The notes below the pieces were generated by a model that made no database searches, was not told where the DNA came from, and saw only the letters and a list, made by a program, of their open reading frames with translations. A stretch of 64,000 bases of DNA from assembly GCA_017983695.1 (NCBI GenBank), contig JAGOAX010000005.1:124001-188000 (forward strand), read 5' to 3'. A program made the translations under genes and the position numbers. This document shows positions 35,159 to 42,921 of this stretch, in pieces. Each line of letters begins with the position of its first letter. Within the stretch, counting starts at the first letter, position 1. Source of the DNA: Ferruginibacter sp. GTDB taxonomy: Bacteria; Bacteroidota; Bacteroidia; Chitinophagales; Chitinophagaceae.

Positions 35159-37498
35159 TTACTGCTTTATAATTTTTTGATTCAACACTTCATCTCCTGT
35201 TTTGTATTGCAATAAATAAATTCCTGTTGCATACTTGCTCATATCCATAGTCATCGTTTGGGCAGTTACAGTTTGTTGCTGCATCAATTTACCATCGGCA
35301 CATATTATTTTTATTGTACCATTTTGTTTTAGCCCACTAATAGTAATTACATCTTTTACCGGATTAGGATACACTGTTAATGCTGCACTTGCTTGCTTAT
35401 TAAGTTTTATAATGTTGGAGAAAGTAAACCTGTCATCCACATCTATTGATTTTAACCTGTAGAAGGCAACCGTTCTGCTGCTGAATGTATTGGCATCAGT
35501 AAATGAATACAATGAACCGCCTGCCGCTACTGTGCCAATGGTGGTAAACGTTTGTCCATCGTTACTACGCTGCACTTCAAAACGGCTTACATTTATTTCA
35601 TTAGCTGTTTTCCATTGCAGCAGTGCATCATTATTTTGTTTGCTGCTGGTAAAAGAAATAAGGTTTAAGGGCAATGCCCCACTTCTTACTAATTGTACAT
35701 TGGTTGCATTTACAAGTACCGAATAGCCAACCGGTAAATTAGTAGTAGCAAAACTTCCGCTTACTGTACCTGATGTAAGGTTGATGATTGTATAGGTGCC
35801 GTTGGGCACAGTTCCTGTCTCAGTAACAGTAAGTGTACCTGCCAATGTAATATTTCCGGCTCTTATTAATTGGTCATGCCCGGTACCTGCGCCACTGCCG
35901 TTTAACATTTCTATTTGCAAGTTGCTGTTTGCTGATAGGGGTTCTGCACCGTTTATTGTTAACAAGCCCGGAGATAAACCAGGGGCTATAATTCCATCGC
36001 TATTAAAAACAGAAGTAAAATTAAAAACCCCATTCCCTTTTATACTTGCACCGGAATTATTATTAAAGGTTATAGTTGCACCACTAGTAAAATCACCATT
36101 GTTCAAAATAACATTACCAGCTGGCAAATTTGTAAATGTGCCACCAGCATTAGCATCGCCAAAATTTAAATTCCCGCTGTTACAATTAACAGTACCTGCA
36201 TTAGAAAATAGCAGGATACCAGTTAAACTTGAATTACCGGTTGTGTTTTTAATAAAACTGCCATTGTTGGTAATGCTCAATCTTCCTCCATTAAAAAAAG
36301 TTGCATTGTTTGCACCAACAGTAAATATTCCATTATTTACAAGTGTCGAATTTGGAGCGTCGAATCTTACATCTCCATTCTGCCAGTTAATATTTCCATT
36401 GTTGGTTATTGTTGCATTTTGCAATTGTTTTTCTGTTCCTGTAGCCAGCGTAAGCGTTTGGCCTGCATCAATAAGTACGTTACGGGTTAAAAGCCCACTA
36501 TTCCATGTGGCTGAATTTTTTATGTTCAGTAGTCCGCCACCAGTAATATTTCCCCCAATAGTTAAAAAGCTGTTGATGATTAAGTCACCTGCACCTGCAA
36601 TATTGCCGGTACTTGATAAAGGTATTGTTGATGGAAAAGTTTGGTTGATATTAAAGTTGGCGGTTCCTACGTTAGCAAAACTTCCGCTTCCACTGATGGT
36701 GGAGCCTGCATTATGATTATAAATACAACCGGGTCCAACAGAGAAAGTACCCGTACTGAATACAAGGCTACCTGCATTTGTAAAAGTTCCTCCAGCATTT
36801 CCATCACCAAATACAAAATTACCACCATTGCAATTCAACGTACCTGCATTAGAAAATAACAAAATGCCTGTTACATTCGATGTGCCTGTACTGGTTTTGG
36901 TAAATGTTCCATTACTGGTAACAGATAATCTTCCCCCATTAAAAAAAGAGGTATTATTACCACTAATAGTGAATGTTCCGTTATTTATTAATGTTGAATT
37001 GGGGGCATCAAACCTGACATTTCCATCTTGCCAGTTAATGCTACCATTATTGGTGATAGTGGCACTTTGGAATTGTTTTAAACTTGCAGTGCTTATTATC
37101 ATTTGTGCACCAGCCTGCAATAAAACATTACCCGGCCCGGCCAGCATATTTGCCTGTAAATCGTATGTTCCGTTTACTACCAAATCATCGCCAGTTCCAT
37201 TAGCTAAACTAAAATCAGCAGTTTGTGTTAATGTACCTCCTGCATCTACTACAATTTGGTCGGCTGTAACAGCACTATTTACTGTTACATTATGTCCGGT
37301 TCTTATTGTAATTATACCATCAGTACTTGCAGGTGCAGTACTTGCAGCTACAAAACTTGCTCCATCAAACCTTTCCCAGGTAGCTGGGTTATTCCAGTTT
37401 CCGGTAGCAAAGCTTCGGTAGTCGCCAGTAGTTTGTGCATTTACTGTAAATGAAAACAGCAGCAATATAAAAAAGCAGGATAAGTAAATTCTGTTCAT
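35159..37498 (-). CDS. Large secreted beta-solenoid protein with T9SS sorting domain
   Basis: 779 aa. Signal peptide ends near FTVNAQ. A G8-like opening (NWNNPATWERFDGASFV) precedes long parallel-beta repeats rich in Asn, Thr and Gly. Two blocks of about 115 residues, at roughly 139-255 and 353-468, repeat the same order: ATITNNG.INWQ.G.VRFDAP, FFNGGRLS, TGILLFSNAGT, GGTFTN. The C-terminal YPNPVKDVITISG...YATGIYLLQYKTGDEV is a type A T9SS sorting domain. Probably a cell-surface adhesin or structural protein; no enzyme motif was seen. Confidence 0.85.
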   Translation of the reverse strand: MNRIYLSCFFILLLFSFTVNAQTTGDYRSFATGNWNNPATWERFDGASFVAASTAPASTDGIITIRTGHNVTVNSAVTADQIVVDAGGTLTQTADFSLANGTGDDLVVNGTYDLQANMLAGPGNVLLQAGAQMIISTASLKQFQSATITNNGSINWQDGNVRFDAPNSTLINNGTFTISGNNTSFFNGGRLSVTSNGTFTKTSTGTSNVTGILLFSNAGTLNCNGGNFVFGDGNAGGTFTNAGSLVFSTGTFSVGPGCIYNHNAGSTISGSGSFANVGTANFNINQTFPSTIPLSSTGNIAGAGDLIINSFLTIGGNITGGGLLNIKNSATWNSGLLTRNVLIDAGQTLTLATGTEKQLQNATITNNGNINWQNGDVRFDAPNSTLVNNGIFTVGANNATFFNGGRLSITNNGSFIKNTTGNSSLTGILLFSNAGTVNCNSGNLNFGDANAGGTFTNLPAGNVILNNGDFTSGATITFNNNSGASIKGNGVFNFTSVFNSDGIIAPGLSPGLLTINGAEPLSANSNLQIEMLNGSGAGTGHDQLIRAGNITLAGTLTVTETGTVPNGTYTIINLTSGTVSGSFATTNLPVGYSVLVNATNVQLVRSGALPLNLISFTSSKQNNDALLQWKTANEINVSRFEVQRSNDGQTFTTIGTVAAGGSLYSFTDANTFSSRTVAFYRLKSIDVDDRFTFSNIIKLNKQASAALTVYPNPVKDVITISGLKQNGTIKIICADGKLMQQQTVTAQTMTMDMSKYATGIYLLQYKTGDEVLNQKIIKQ

Positions 37499-37582
37499 AC
37501 ATCATATTTTAGAAAGTAAAATTGATGAATGAAAAACAAGCCCCAATACCTAATTGTAGTGAATTGATTTATCAGAAAGAAA

Positions 37583-38206
37583 TTACTGGTGTAGGTTTTT
37601 ATAATAAAAAGCGATGGCTTCGCCGAGAGAAGAAACGTGAAGCTTTTCGTAAATATGCTTGATGTGGGTGTTGACTGTATTAAAACTAAGAAAGAGTTTA
37701 TCAGCCACCATTTTATAACTGAGTCCTTCGGCCAGCAATTCCAGCACTTGTGTTTCTCTGGCAGATAATGGGTTTTCTTTTTTTTGAGGTTGAAAATACT
37801 CAAGCACTTTTAATGCTATACCGGGGTTCATTACGGCACCGCCATCATACACTTCCTGTATGGCTTGTAATATTCTTTGCGGCGAATCTTTTTTAAGTAT
37901 ATAACCACTGGCACCGTTTCTGATGCATTCAAATATTTTATCGGTATCATCAAACACCGTTTGCATCAATACTTTTATATGCGGAAATTCTTTTCTAATA
38001 ACTTTTAACCCTACAATACCATCTGCATCCGGCATATTAATATCCATCAATACCACATCAGGAAAATAAGTTTGCATATCGGCAATTACATTAAGGCAAT
38101 TAATCCCTTCGCCTGCATATTGCAGTTCGGGGCTAAGCTCCATCAATGCTTTCAGGCTATCCCGCCTGGCCCCATTATCGTCATAAATAAATACTTTAAT
38201 ACTCAC
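37583..38206 (-). CDS. NarL/LuxR-type response regulator
   Basis: 207 aa. An N-terminal receiver domain has a phosphoacceptor Asp in VVLMDINMPDADG near 54, plus the conserved switch Lys region (GYILKKDSP). The C-terminal LuxR helix-turn-helix is LSARETQVLELLAEGLSYKMVADKLFLSFNTVNTH-like (about 145-185). Cognate to the histidine kinase gene 60 bases upstream on the same strand. Confidence 0.93.
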   Translation of the reverse strand: MSIKVFIYDDNGARRDSLKALMELSPELQYAGEGINCLNVIADMQTYFPDVVLMDINMPDADGIVGLKVIRKEFPHIKVLMQTVFDDTDKIFECIRNGASGYILKKDSPQRILQAIQEVYDGGAVMNPGIALKVLEYFQPQKKENPLSARETQVLELLAEGLSYKMVADKLFLSFNTVNTHIKHIYEKLHVSSLGEAIAFYYKNLHQ

Positions 38207-38266
38207 TTTGTAAATGTATCAGTTTATCTGGCCACTCAGCATACCTAATTTTAGTGAGGGTGCCCG

Positions 38267-40078
38267 TTATAATTTTTTTCCACTTATGATTGCCGCAGGA
38301 AAAACACCTTTTATAACAGTGCCATTACCAGACGAAGATTGAATAGTAAGTGTTCCTTTAAGCTCCTGTGCCCGGTGTTTCATATTCGTCAACCCATTAC
38401 CTTCATTGGGCAGTTGTGTATTAAACCCAATTCCATTGTCTTTTATTATAAGCATACAATTTCCATGCTCAAGAGTTAATTGTAAATCAGCCTCAGTAGC
38501 ATTGCTGTACTTAGCTATATTATTCATGGCCTCTTTAATTATAAGCAATATGTTTTTTCGGGCAATCATATTTTGCAACAGACTTTCTGCTTCTGCATTT
38601 ATTTTGTACTGAAAAGAAATTTTTTTATCACTCAATAATTCAACACCATAGTTTTTAATTTTTGCTTCCAGAGTGGTAGCAGCCGCATTGGGTTTCATAC
38701 TCCACACAATGTCATTCATATTTTCCATCACCATTTTTGACTGGTCGGATATTTTTTTAATCATCTCCATTGCCCTGACAGGATTATTTTCAAAAGTCTG
38801 TTCGGCAATAGTGCTGTAAATTTGCAAACTGCTTAAAGAAGCACCAATATCATCATGCAAATCCTGGCTAATTTTTGTTTTTACATTTGTTAAACGCAAT
38901 TTTTGTTTTTGATGATAGAGATACCATAATAATGCAACAAGAGCCAAAGCAAATACAAGAATAACCGAAAACAAAACTAAATTATTGGCTTTACGTTTTT
39001 GTGTTGCTTCATTTAATTCGGCTGTTAAAATTTTAGCCTCTTTTTTTAAAGCTGCATTTTCAATTCCGTTAGTTAGAATAGCCGAGTTTCTAAAAGTTTT
39101 ATAACTGATTGAAGTACTTAATTCCATTGCATCAATAACTGCCGGATAATTCCCTTGTTTTTTTAGTACTCTAATGGCAAAATATAAAAATTGTTGGGCA
39201 GTGAAGTGGTCAATACCGGCATCAGCTTTCAATAAGTTTATTCCCTTATTAAAGTATTCCATTACTAATTTATTATTATGGAGGGTATCATAATGTCTTA
39301 AATAACCTGTATAAGCCAAAATTGCATAATCGTTATTATGTAAAGCCAGGGATATACTGTCTATTTTTCTGGTATAATACAAACTGCTGTCCATCCGGTT
39401 AAGTCCAAAATGTAAAAAATGCAATAAATCACTGGCATCAACAATGTAATCATAGCTACCTGATTGCTCACCTATTTTTTTTGAGAAATTAGCATAGGTT
39501 AATGCACTATCCAGATTGTTTGTTTCCACATAAGAATAAGCCATTCCCATATAAATTTCATACAAGCCCCAAAGGCCGATATACTGACTATTGGTATTTA
39601 CAACCGGAGAATACTTGGTGGCCTTCTTAAAATATTTTAGTGAAAGCGGAATGTTTTGGATATTGTAGTATAAGCTACCAAGCATTGTATAGGCATCTCT
39701 TAAAAGCAGGCTGTCGTTCAATTTGGCCGCCAATGCTATAGCATCTTTACATTCATTTATACCTAACTGGTGTAAATTTCTTTCGTAATAAATTTTTATT
39801 TGTGCAGAAAGATGCTGGTAATGTAATGCTGAATTCTTTTTAAGCTCCCCGCTTTCTGCTAATTTATCCAGCCAAATTTGCGCTGTATCATAAGTTTCTT
39901 TATGCCAGTAGCAATTGGCAATAAATAAACATGTTTTAAAATAATCTGTGCCGGTACTGTCATATTTTGTTAATACTTTTTGTGCAGAGTCTATTTTTTT
40001 ATGTTCAAATGATTGACTATATGCAGAAAAGTACATGCTAAAAAATATCAGGCAGTAACTAAATACGTTTCTTTTCAT
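38267..40078 (-). CDS. TPR-containing sensor histidine kinase (HisKA_3/NarX-like)
   Basis: 603 aa. A signal sequence is followed by TPR-like helical repeats (about 30-340), one membrane helix (LVLFSVILVFALALVALLWY) and a HisKA_3 dimerisation helix with the phosphoacceptor His in ISQDLHDDIGASLSSL near 406. An ATPase domain with MNNIAKYSNA, DNGIGFN and GNGLTNMKHRA completes it. The extracytoplasmic TPR sensor is common in this phylum; its ligand is unknown. Pairs with the LuxR-type regulator downstream. Confidence 0.92.
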   Translation of the reverse strand: MKRNVFSYCLIFFSMYFSAYSQSFEHKKIDSAQKVLTKYDSTGTDYFKTCLFIANCYWHKETYDTAQIWLDKLAESGELKKNSALHYQHLSAQIKIYYERNLHQLGINECKDAIALAAKLNDSLLLRDAYTMLGSLYYNIQNIPLSLKYFKKATKYSPVVNTNSQYIGLWGLYEIYMGMAYSYVETNNLDSALTYANFSKKIGEQSGSYDYIVDASDLLHFLHFGLNRMDSSLYYTRKIDSISLALHNNDYAILAYTGYLRHYDTLHNNKLVMEYFNKGINLLKADAGIDHFTAQQFLYFAIRVLKKQGNYPAVIDAMELSTSISYKTFRNSAILTNGIENAALKKEAKILTAELNEATQKRKANNLVLFSVILVFALALVALLWYLYHQKQKLRLTNVKTKISQDLHDDIGASLSSLQIYSTIAEQTFENNPVRAMEMIKKISDQSKMVMENMNDIVWSMKPNAAATTLEAKIKNYGVELLSDKKISFQYKINAEAESLLQNMIARKNILLIIKEAMNNIAKYSNATEADLQLTLEHGNCMLIIKDNGIGFNTQLPNEGNGLTNMKHRAQELKGTLTIQSSSGNGTVIKGVFPAAIISGKKL

Positions 40079-40123
40079 GAAGCAATAAAGTTACACGGAA
40101 TTTAATCAGATTTTTTAACCGAT

Positions 40124-40855
40124 TTATAAAAGAGATAATAATGAAGCTGCAACCACTCCAGCAGTTTCGGTTCTTAATCTTGTATCGCCCAAACTCACTG
40201 GTATAAAATTGTTTTGCAAAGCCAGTTCAATTTCTGCTGCGGTGAAATCACCTTCGGGACCTATTAAAATAAGTTTTGAAGTTGAGGGGCCTGCCTGCCG
40301 GACAGGCAGGTTTAGAAGTTTAGAAGTAAGTGACACTTTATTATTTTCATCTTCGCAATGGGCAATAAATTTTTGTGCTGCACTTCCTGCTGCAATAAAA
40401 TTTTTATACCTAACCGGTTCTCCCATTTCTGGCAACCAGCATTGCTGGCTTTGCAACATGGCACTTACCAAAATGCTTTTCATCCTTTCAAATTTAAAAG
40501 CAGTTTTTTCTGTTCTTTCACAAACAAGCGGAATAATTTGGGTAACACCTATTTCAGTTGCTTTTTCTAAAAACCATTCAAAGCGGTTTGCATTTTTTAA
40601 AAGCGAAATAGCAATAGTGATGTTTGTAGTTGGTGGTTTGTAGTTGGTAGTTTGTTTGATTGCTACGGCACATTTTTTCCGGTTATCATCTGTTATTTCG
40701 CAGGTAAATAAATTTCCTTTGCCATCAGTTAATTGTAATTGCTCGCCATTTTGCATACGCAGTACCTGCACAATATGTTTACTGGTATCTTCATCCAGTA
40801 CAACAGTTGTTGCTGCCACATCAATATCTGCTTTATAAAAAAAAGGTAATGCCAT
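40124..40855 (-). CDS. rsmE: 16S rRNA m3U1498 methyltransferase RsmE, with in-frame repeat inserts
   Basis: 243 aa. SPOUT methyltransferase acting on 16S rRNA U1498. An N-terminal PUA-like part (HIVQVLRMQNGEQLQLTDGKG) and the knot region with FEWFLEKATEIGVTQIIPLVCERTEK, MLQSQQCWLPEM, LILIGPEGDFTAAEI and LGDTRLRTETAG are intact. Two stretches look foreign: residues about 67-78 (TTNYKPPTTN, from a 14-bp tandem repeat) and 183-189 (LPVRQAG, from a 21-bp palindrome). Both keep the frame and avoid the SAM-binding knot motifs, so the enzyme is probably active. Confidence 0.92.
   Translation of the reverse strand: MALPFFYKADIDVAATTVVLDEDTSKHIVQVLRMQNGEQLQLTDGKGNLFTCEITDDNRKKCAVAIKQTTNYKPPTTNITIAISLLKNANRFEWFLEKATEIGVTQIIPLVCERTEKTAFKFERMKSILVSAMLQSQQCWLPEMGEPVRYKNFIAAGSAAQKFIAHCEDENNKVSLTSKLLNLPVRQAGPSTSKLILIGPEGDFTAAEIELALQNNFIPVSLGDTRLRTETAGVVAASLLSLL
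40290..40310. repeat. 21-bp palindromic repeat inside rsmE (copy 1)
   Basis: 8-bp arms CCTGCCTG and CAGGCAGG around a CCGGA loop. Identical to the copy inside pheT at 43788-43808. Read in frame it encodes LPVRQAG. Confidence 0.85.
40622..40654. repeat. 14-bp tandem repeat inside rsmE
   Basis: About 2.4 copies of GTTTGTAGTTGGT(G/A). The complementary phrase AACTACAAACC occurs twice in the thiolase-pyrD intergenic region (33018-33041). Confidence 0.65.
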
Positions 40856-40944
40856 AAAAAAAAAGGAATGAAAAAATCAAATTTAATTCTTCATTCCTTC
40901 AAATTATTATAAAATTTCTATGCTTAAATCTTCTACATAATCAG

Positions 40945-40970
40945 TTCCCCCTTCAGGGGGCGGAGGGGGC
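40945..40970. repeat. Solo arm of the REPIN-like repeat family
   Basis: CCCCCTTCAGGGGG core followed by CGGAGGGGGC, the same architecture as the arms at 19697-19835 and 45372-45476. It abuts the dnaB stop codon, whose last base overlaps the repeat edge. Confidence 0.65.
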
Positions 40971-42541
40971 TAAAAAGGCGCATCATCATCAAACTCTCCA
41001 TCATTCATCTTGCTACCCTTTTGTATATACAATTTTGCACCATCTCCGCCATCCAGGCCTGCTACCGGTTTCCAGTTGCCGCCGCCGGATTGAGTGCTAC
41101 CACCACCGCCAAAATCATTGCCACCTTCATCTTCAATAAATTTTTGAATATGCAGTAAGGCTTTTAGTTTAACGGTATCTAAACTACCATTACGGTGCTT
41201 GGCAATTTTTACATAGGTTTCGCCTTTGTTGCTTTCGCCAAATTCGTTGGCGGTAATATCATAATATTCGGGGCGGTATAAAAACATCACCATATCAGCA
41301 TCCTGCTCAATAGCTCCCGATTCTCTTAAATCACTCAGTTGTGGAATTTTATTGCCTTCTTTCCTCTTCTCCACCTCACGACTCAACTGGCTCAGTGCAA
41401 TAATGGGCACCTGTAATTCTTTTGCCAGCCCTTTTAAATCTCTTGATATACGGCTGATTTCCTGCTCCCTGTTGCCATTGCGGTTCTCGCCGGCGCCACT
41501 CATCAATTGCAGGTAGTCAATAATTATTAGCCCTACATTATGCTTGTTTTTTAAACGGCGGCATTTTGCCCTCAGTTCAAAAATATTTAATGCAGCAGTA
41601 TCGTCAATAAAAATGGGTGCTTTTGATAACCGTTCAATACCACGTTTATACAATTGCTTCATCTCATGCTCTTCAAGTTTTCCCCTGGCAATTTTTTCCA
41701 GCCATATTTCACTTTCGGCACTTAAAATACGTTGTACCAGCTGGCTGCTGCTCATCTCTAAACTAAAAAAGCCTACTGCTGTTGGTTTTGTAGGATGTAA
41801 TGCAGCACTCCTGGCCAGGTTAAGGGCAAATGCAGTTTTACCAACCGAAGGTCTTGCTGCCAATACGATTAAATCGGTAGGCTGCCAGCCATAAGTTAAT
41901 TTGTCCATCGACGGAAAACCTGTGGGTACACCGGTAATATCTTCCTGCCGGTTGCGCATGTCTTCAATACGCTGAATGGTTTTTACAAGTACCGTATCAA
42001 TGCTGTCGAAATTTTTACGCAGATGGCTGTTGGTTATTTCAAACAATTTTCCTTCTGCCTCATCCAGCATATCAAATACGTCGGTGCTGTCTTCATAAGC
42101 ATCGCCGATTATTTCGCCGCTAATGCGTATCAATTCCCGTTGAATAAATTTTTGTAACACGATCCTGCTGTGGGCATCAATATTTGCAGATGAAACAACA
42201 GCATTGGTTAATTTAGTGACATAATAAGGGCCGCCAACAATATCCAGTTCTTCACGAAATTTTAATTCTTCAACAACAGTCAGCAGATCTATGGGTAAAC
42301 TTTTTATGGCCAGCCCCTGCATGGCTTTATATATGCGTTGGTTGGCGTCTACATAAAAACATTCAGGTTTTAATATTTCAACAACGGTATCAAATGCACT
42401 TTTTTCAAGCATTATAGCACCGAGTACAGCTTCTTCCAGTTCTTTTGCCTGTGGGGGAACCTTGCCATACATCATACCAGTCAGGTCTGGTAACGCTTTA
42501 CGTCTTGCTTTTTTATCTTTATTATAGTTAGTAAGTTCCAT
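40970..42541 (-). CDS. dnaB: Replicative DNA helicase DnaB
   Basis: 523 aa. The N-terminal primase-interacting domain has AVLGAIMLEKSAFD. The RecA-like helicase domain has Walker A AARPSVGKTAFALN near 227, FSLEMSSSQLVQRIL, Walker B LIIIDYLQLM and LSQLSREVEKR. A Gly/Asn-rich C-terminal tail ends in DDDAPF. Hexameric helicase that unwinds DNA at the fork. The stop codon touches a dispersed C/G-rich repeat arm. Confidence 0.96.
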   Translation of the reverse strand: MELTNYNKDKKARRKALPDLTGMMYGKVPPQAKELEEAVLGAIMLEKSAFDTVVEILKPECFYVDANQRIYKAMQGLAIKSLPIDLLTVVEELKFREELDIVGGPYYVTKLTNAVVSSANIDAHSRIVLQKFIQRELIRISGEIIGDAYEDSTDVFDMLDEAEGKLFEITNSHLRKNFDSIDTVLVKTIQRIEDMRNRQEDITGVPTGFPSMDKLTYGWQPTDLIVLAARPSVGKTAFALNLARSAALHPTKPTAVGFFSLEMSSSQLVQRILSAESEIWLEKIARGKLEEHEMKQLYKRGIERLSKAPIFIDDTAALNIFELRAKCRRLKNKHNVGLIIIDYLQLMSGAGENRNGNREQEISRISRDLKGLAKELQVPIIALSQLSREVEKRKEGNKIPQLSDLRESGAIEQDADMVMFLYRPEYYDITANEFGESNKGETYVKIAKHRNGSLDTVKLKALLHIQKFIEDEGGNDFGGGGSTQSGGGNWKPVAGLDGGDGAKLYIQKGSKMNDGEFDDDAPF

Positions 42542-42680
42542 GTTTTGCTTGCCTTGTTTGGGGTGTTAAGTTTTGCAGGGCGGCTAAGATAAATGCAATT
42601 GAAGATTAAACCGGCCATCTTTTTTATTCACATCACCCTTTTTCGCTTTTTTTAGTATGTTTTCCACGCTCTGTTAACAG

Positions 42681-42688
42681 CAAAGTTA
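42681..42688 (-). promoter_or_regulatory. -7 box (TAACTTTG) of dnaB
   Basis: Exact TAnnTTTG on the minus strand; it overlaps one copy of the TTAACAGCAAA direct repeat. The predicted leader is about 130 nt. Confidence 0.35.
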
Positions 42689-42885
42689 GCTTATCAAGAC
42701 GTTATTAACAGCAAACTCACAAACTAAAAATCAGTAAAATGTGTAAATCCTATGCCTTTATTAACAATAACATAATACCAAAATTTCTTTTTCTGCACCG
42801 CTGTAAAATTTTATGGTTTGTATTTTTAAAAATCTATCCGTAGTTTATTGCTTATTCAATTGCTGGTACTTCTTTATCAAAAAAC

Positions 42886-42893
42886 TATCTTTG
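42886..42893 (+). promoter_or_regulatory. -7 box (TATCTTTG) of pheT
   Basis: Exact TAnnTTTG 28 nt before the pheT ATG, with a TTG about 23 nt upstream as a weak -33 element. Confidence 0.55.
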
Positions 42894-42921
42894 CCACTTC
42901 ATTAAATATCAAGATAAATAA

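Larger units (their letters stand above)
42542..42921. other. Divergent dnaB/pheT intergenic region
   Basis: 380 bases with promoters for both genes: TAACTTTG on the minus strand (42681-42688) toward dnaB and TATCTTTG (42886-42893) toward pheT. A direct repeat TTAACAGCAAA occurs at 42674-42684 and 42705-42715, spaced 31 bp (about three helical turns), a possible regulator site. Nothing else was recognised. Confidence 0.5.

Noticed and set aside
35796..36716. 306-codon open frame opposite the beta-solenoid gene
   Set aside because: It lies antisense to a clearly real T9SS protein; its Pro/Leu/Val-rich content is the complement of Asn/Gly/Thr repeat codons. No start context or family match.
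36828..37421. 197-codon open frame opposite the same gene
   Set aside because: Same antisense effect of the repeat composition.
37495..37803. 102-codon frame overlapping the NarL-type regulator
   Set aside because: Out-of-frame, same strand as a complete response regulator whose HTH covers this region.
42660..42720. Replication origin/DnaA boxes near dnaB
   Set aside because: TTATCAAGA is a poor match to the DnaA box, there is no box cluster, and dnaA is not present.
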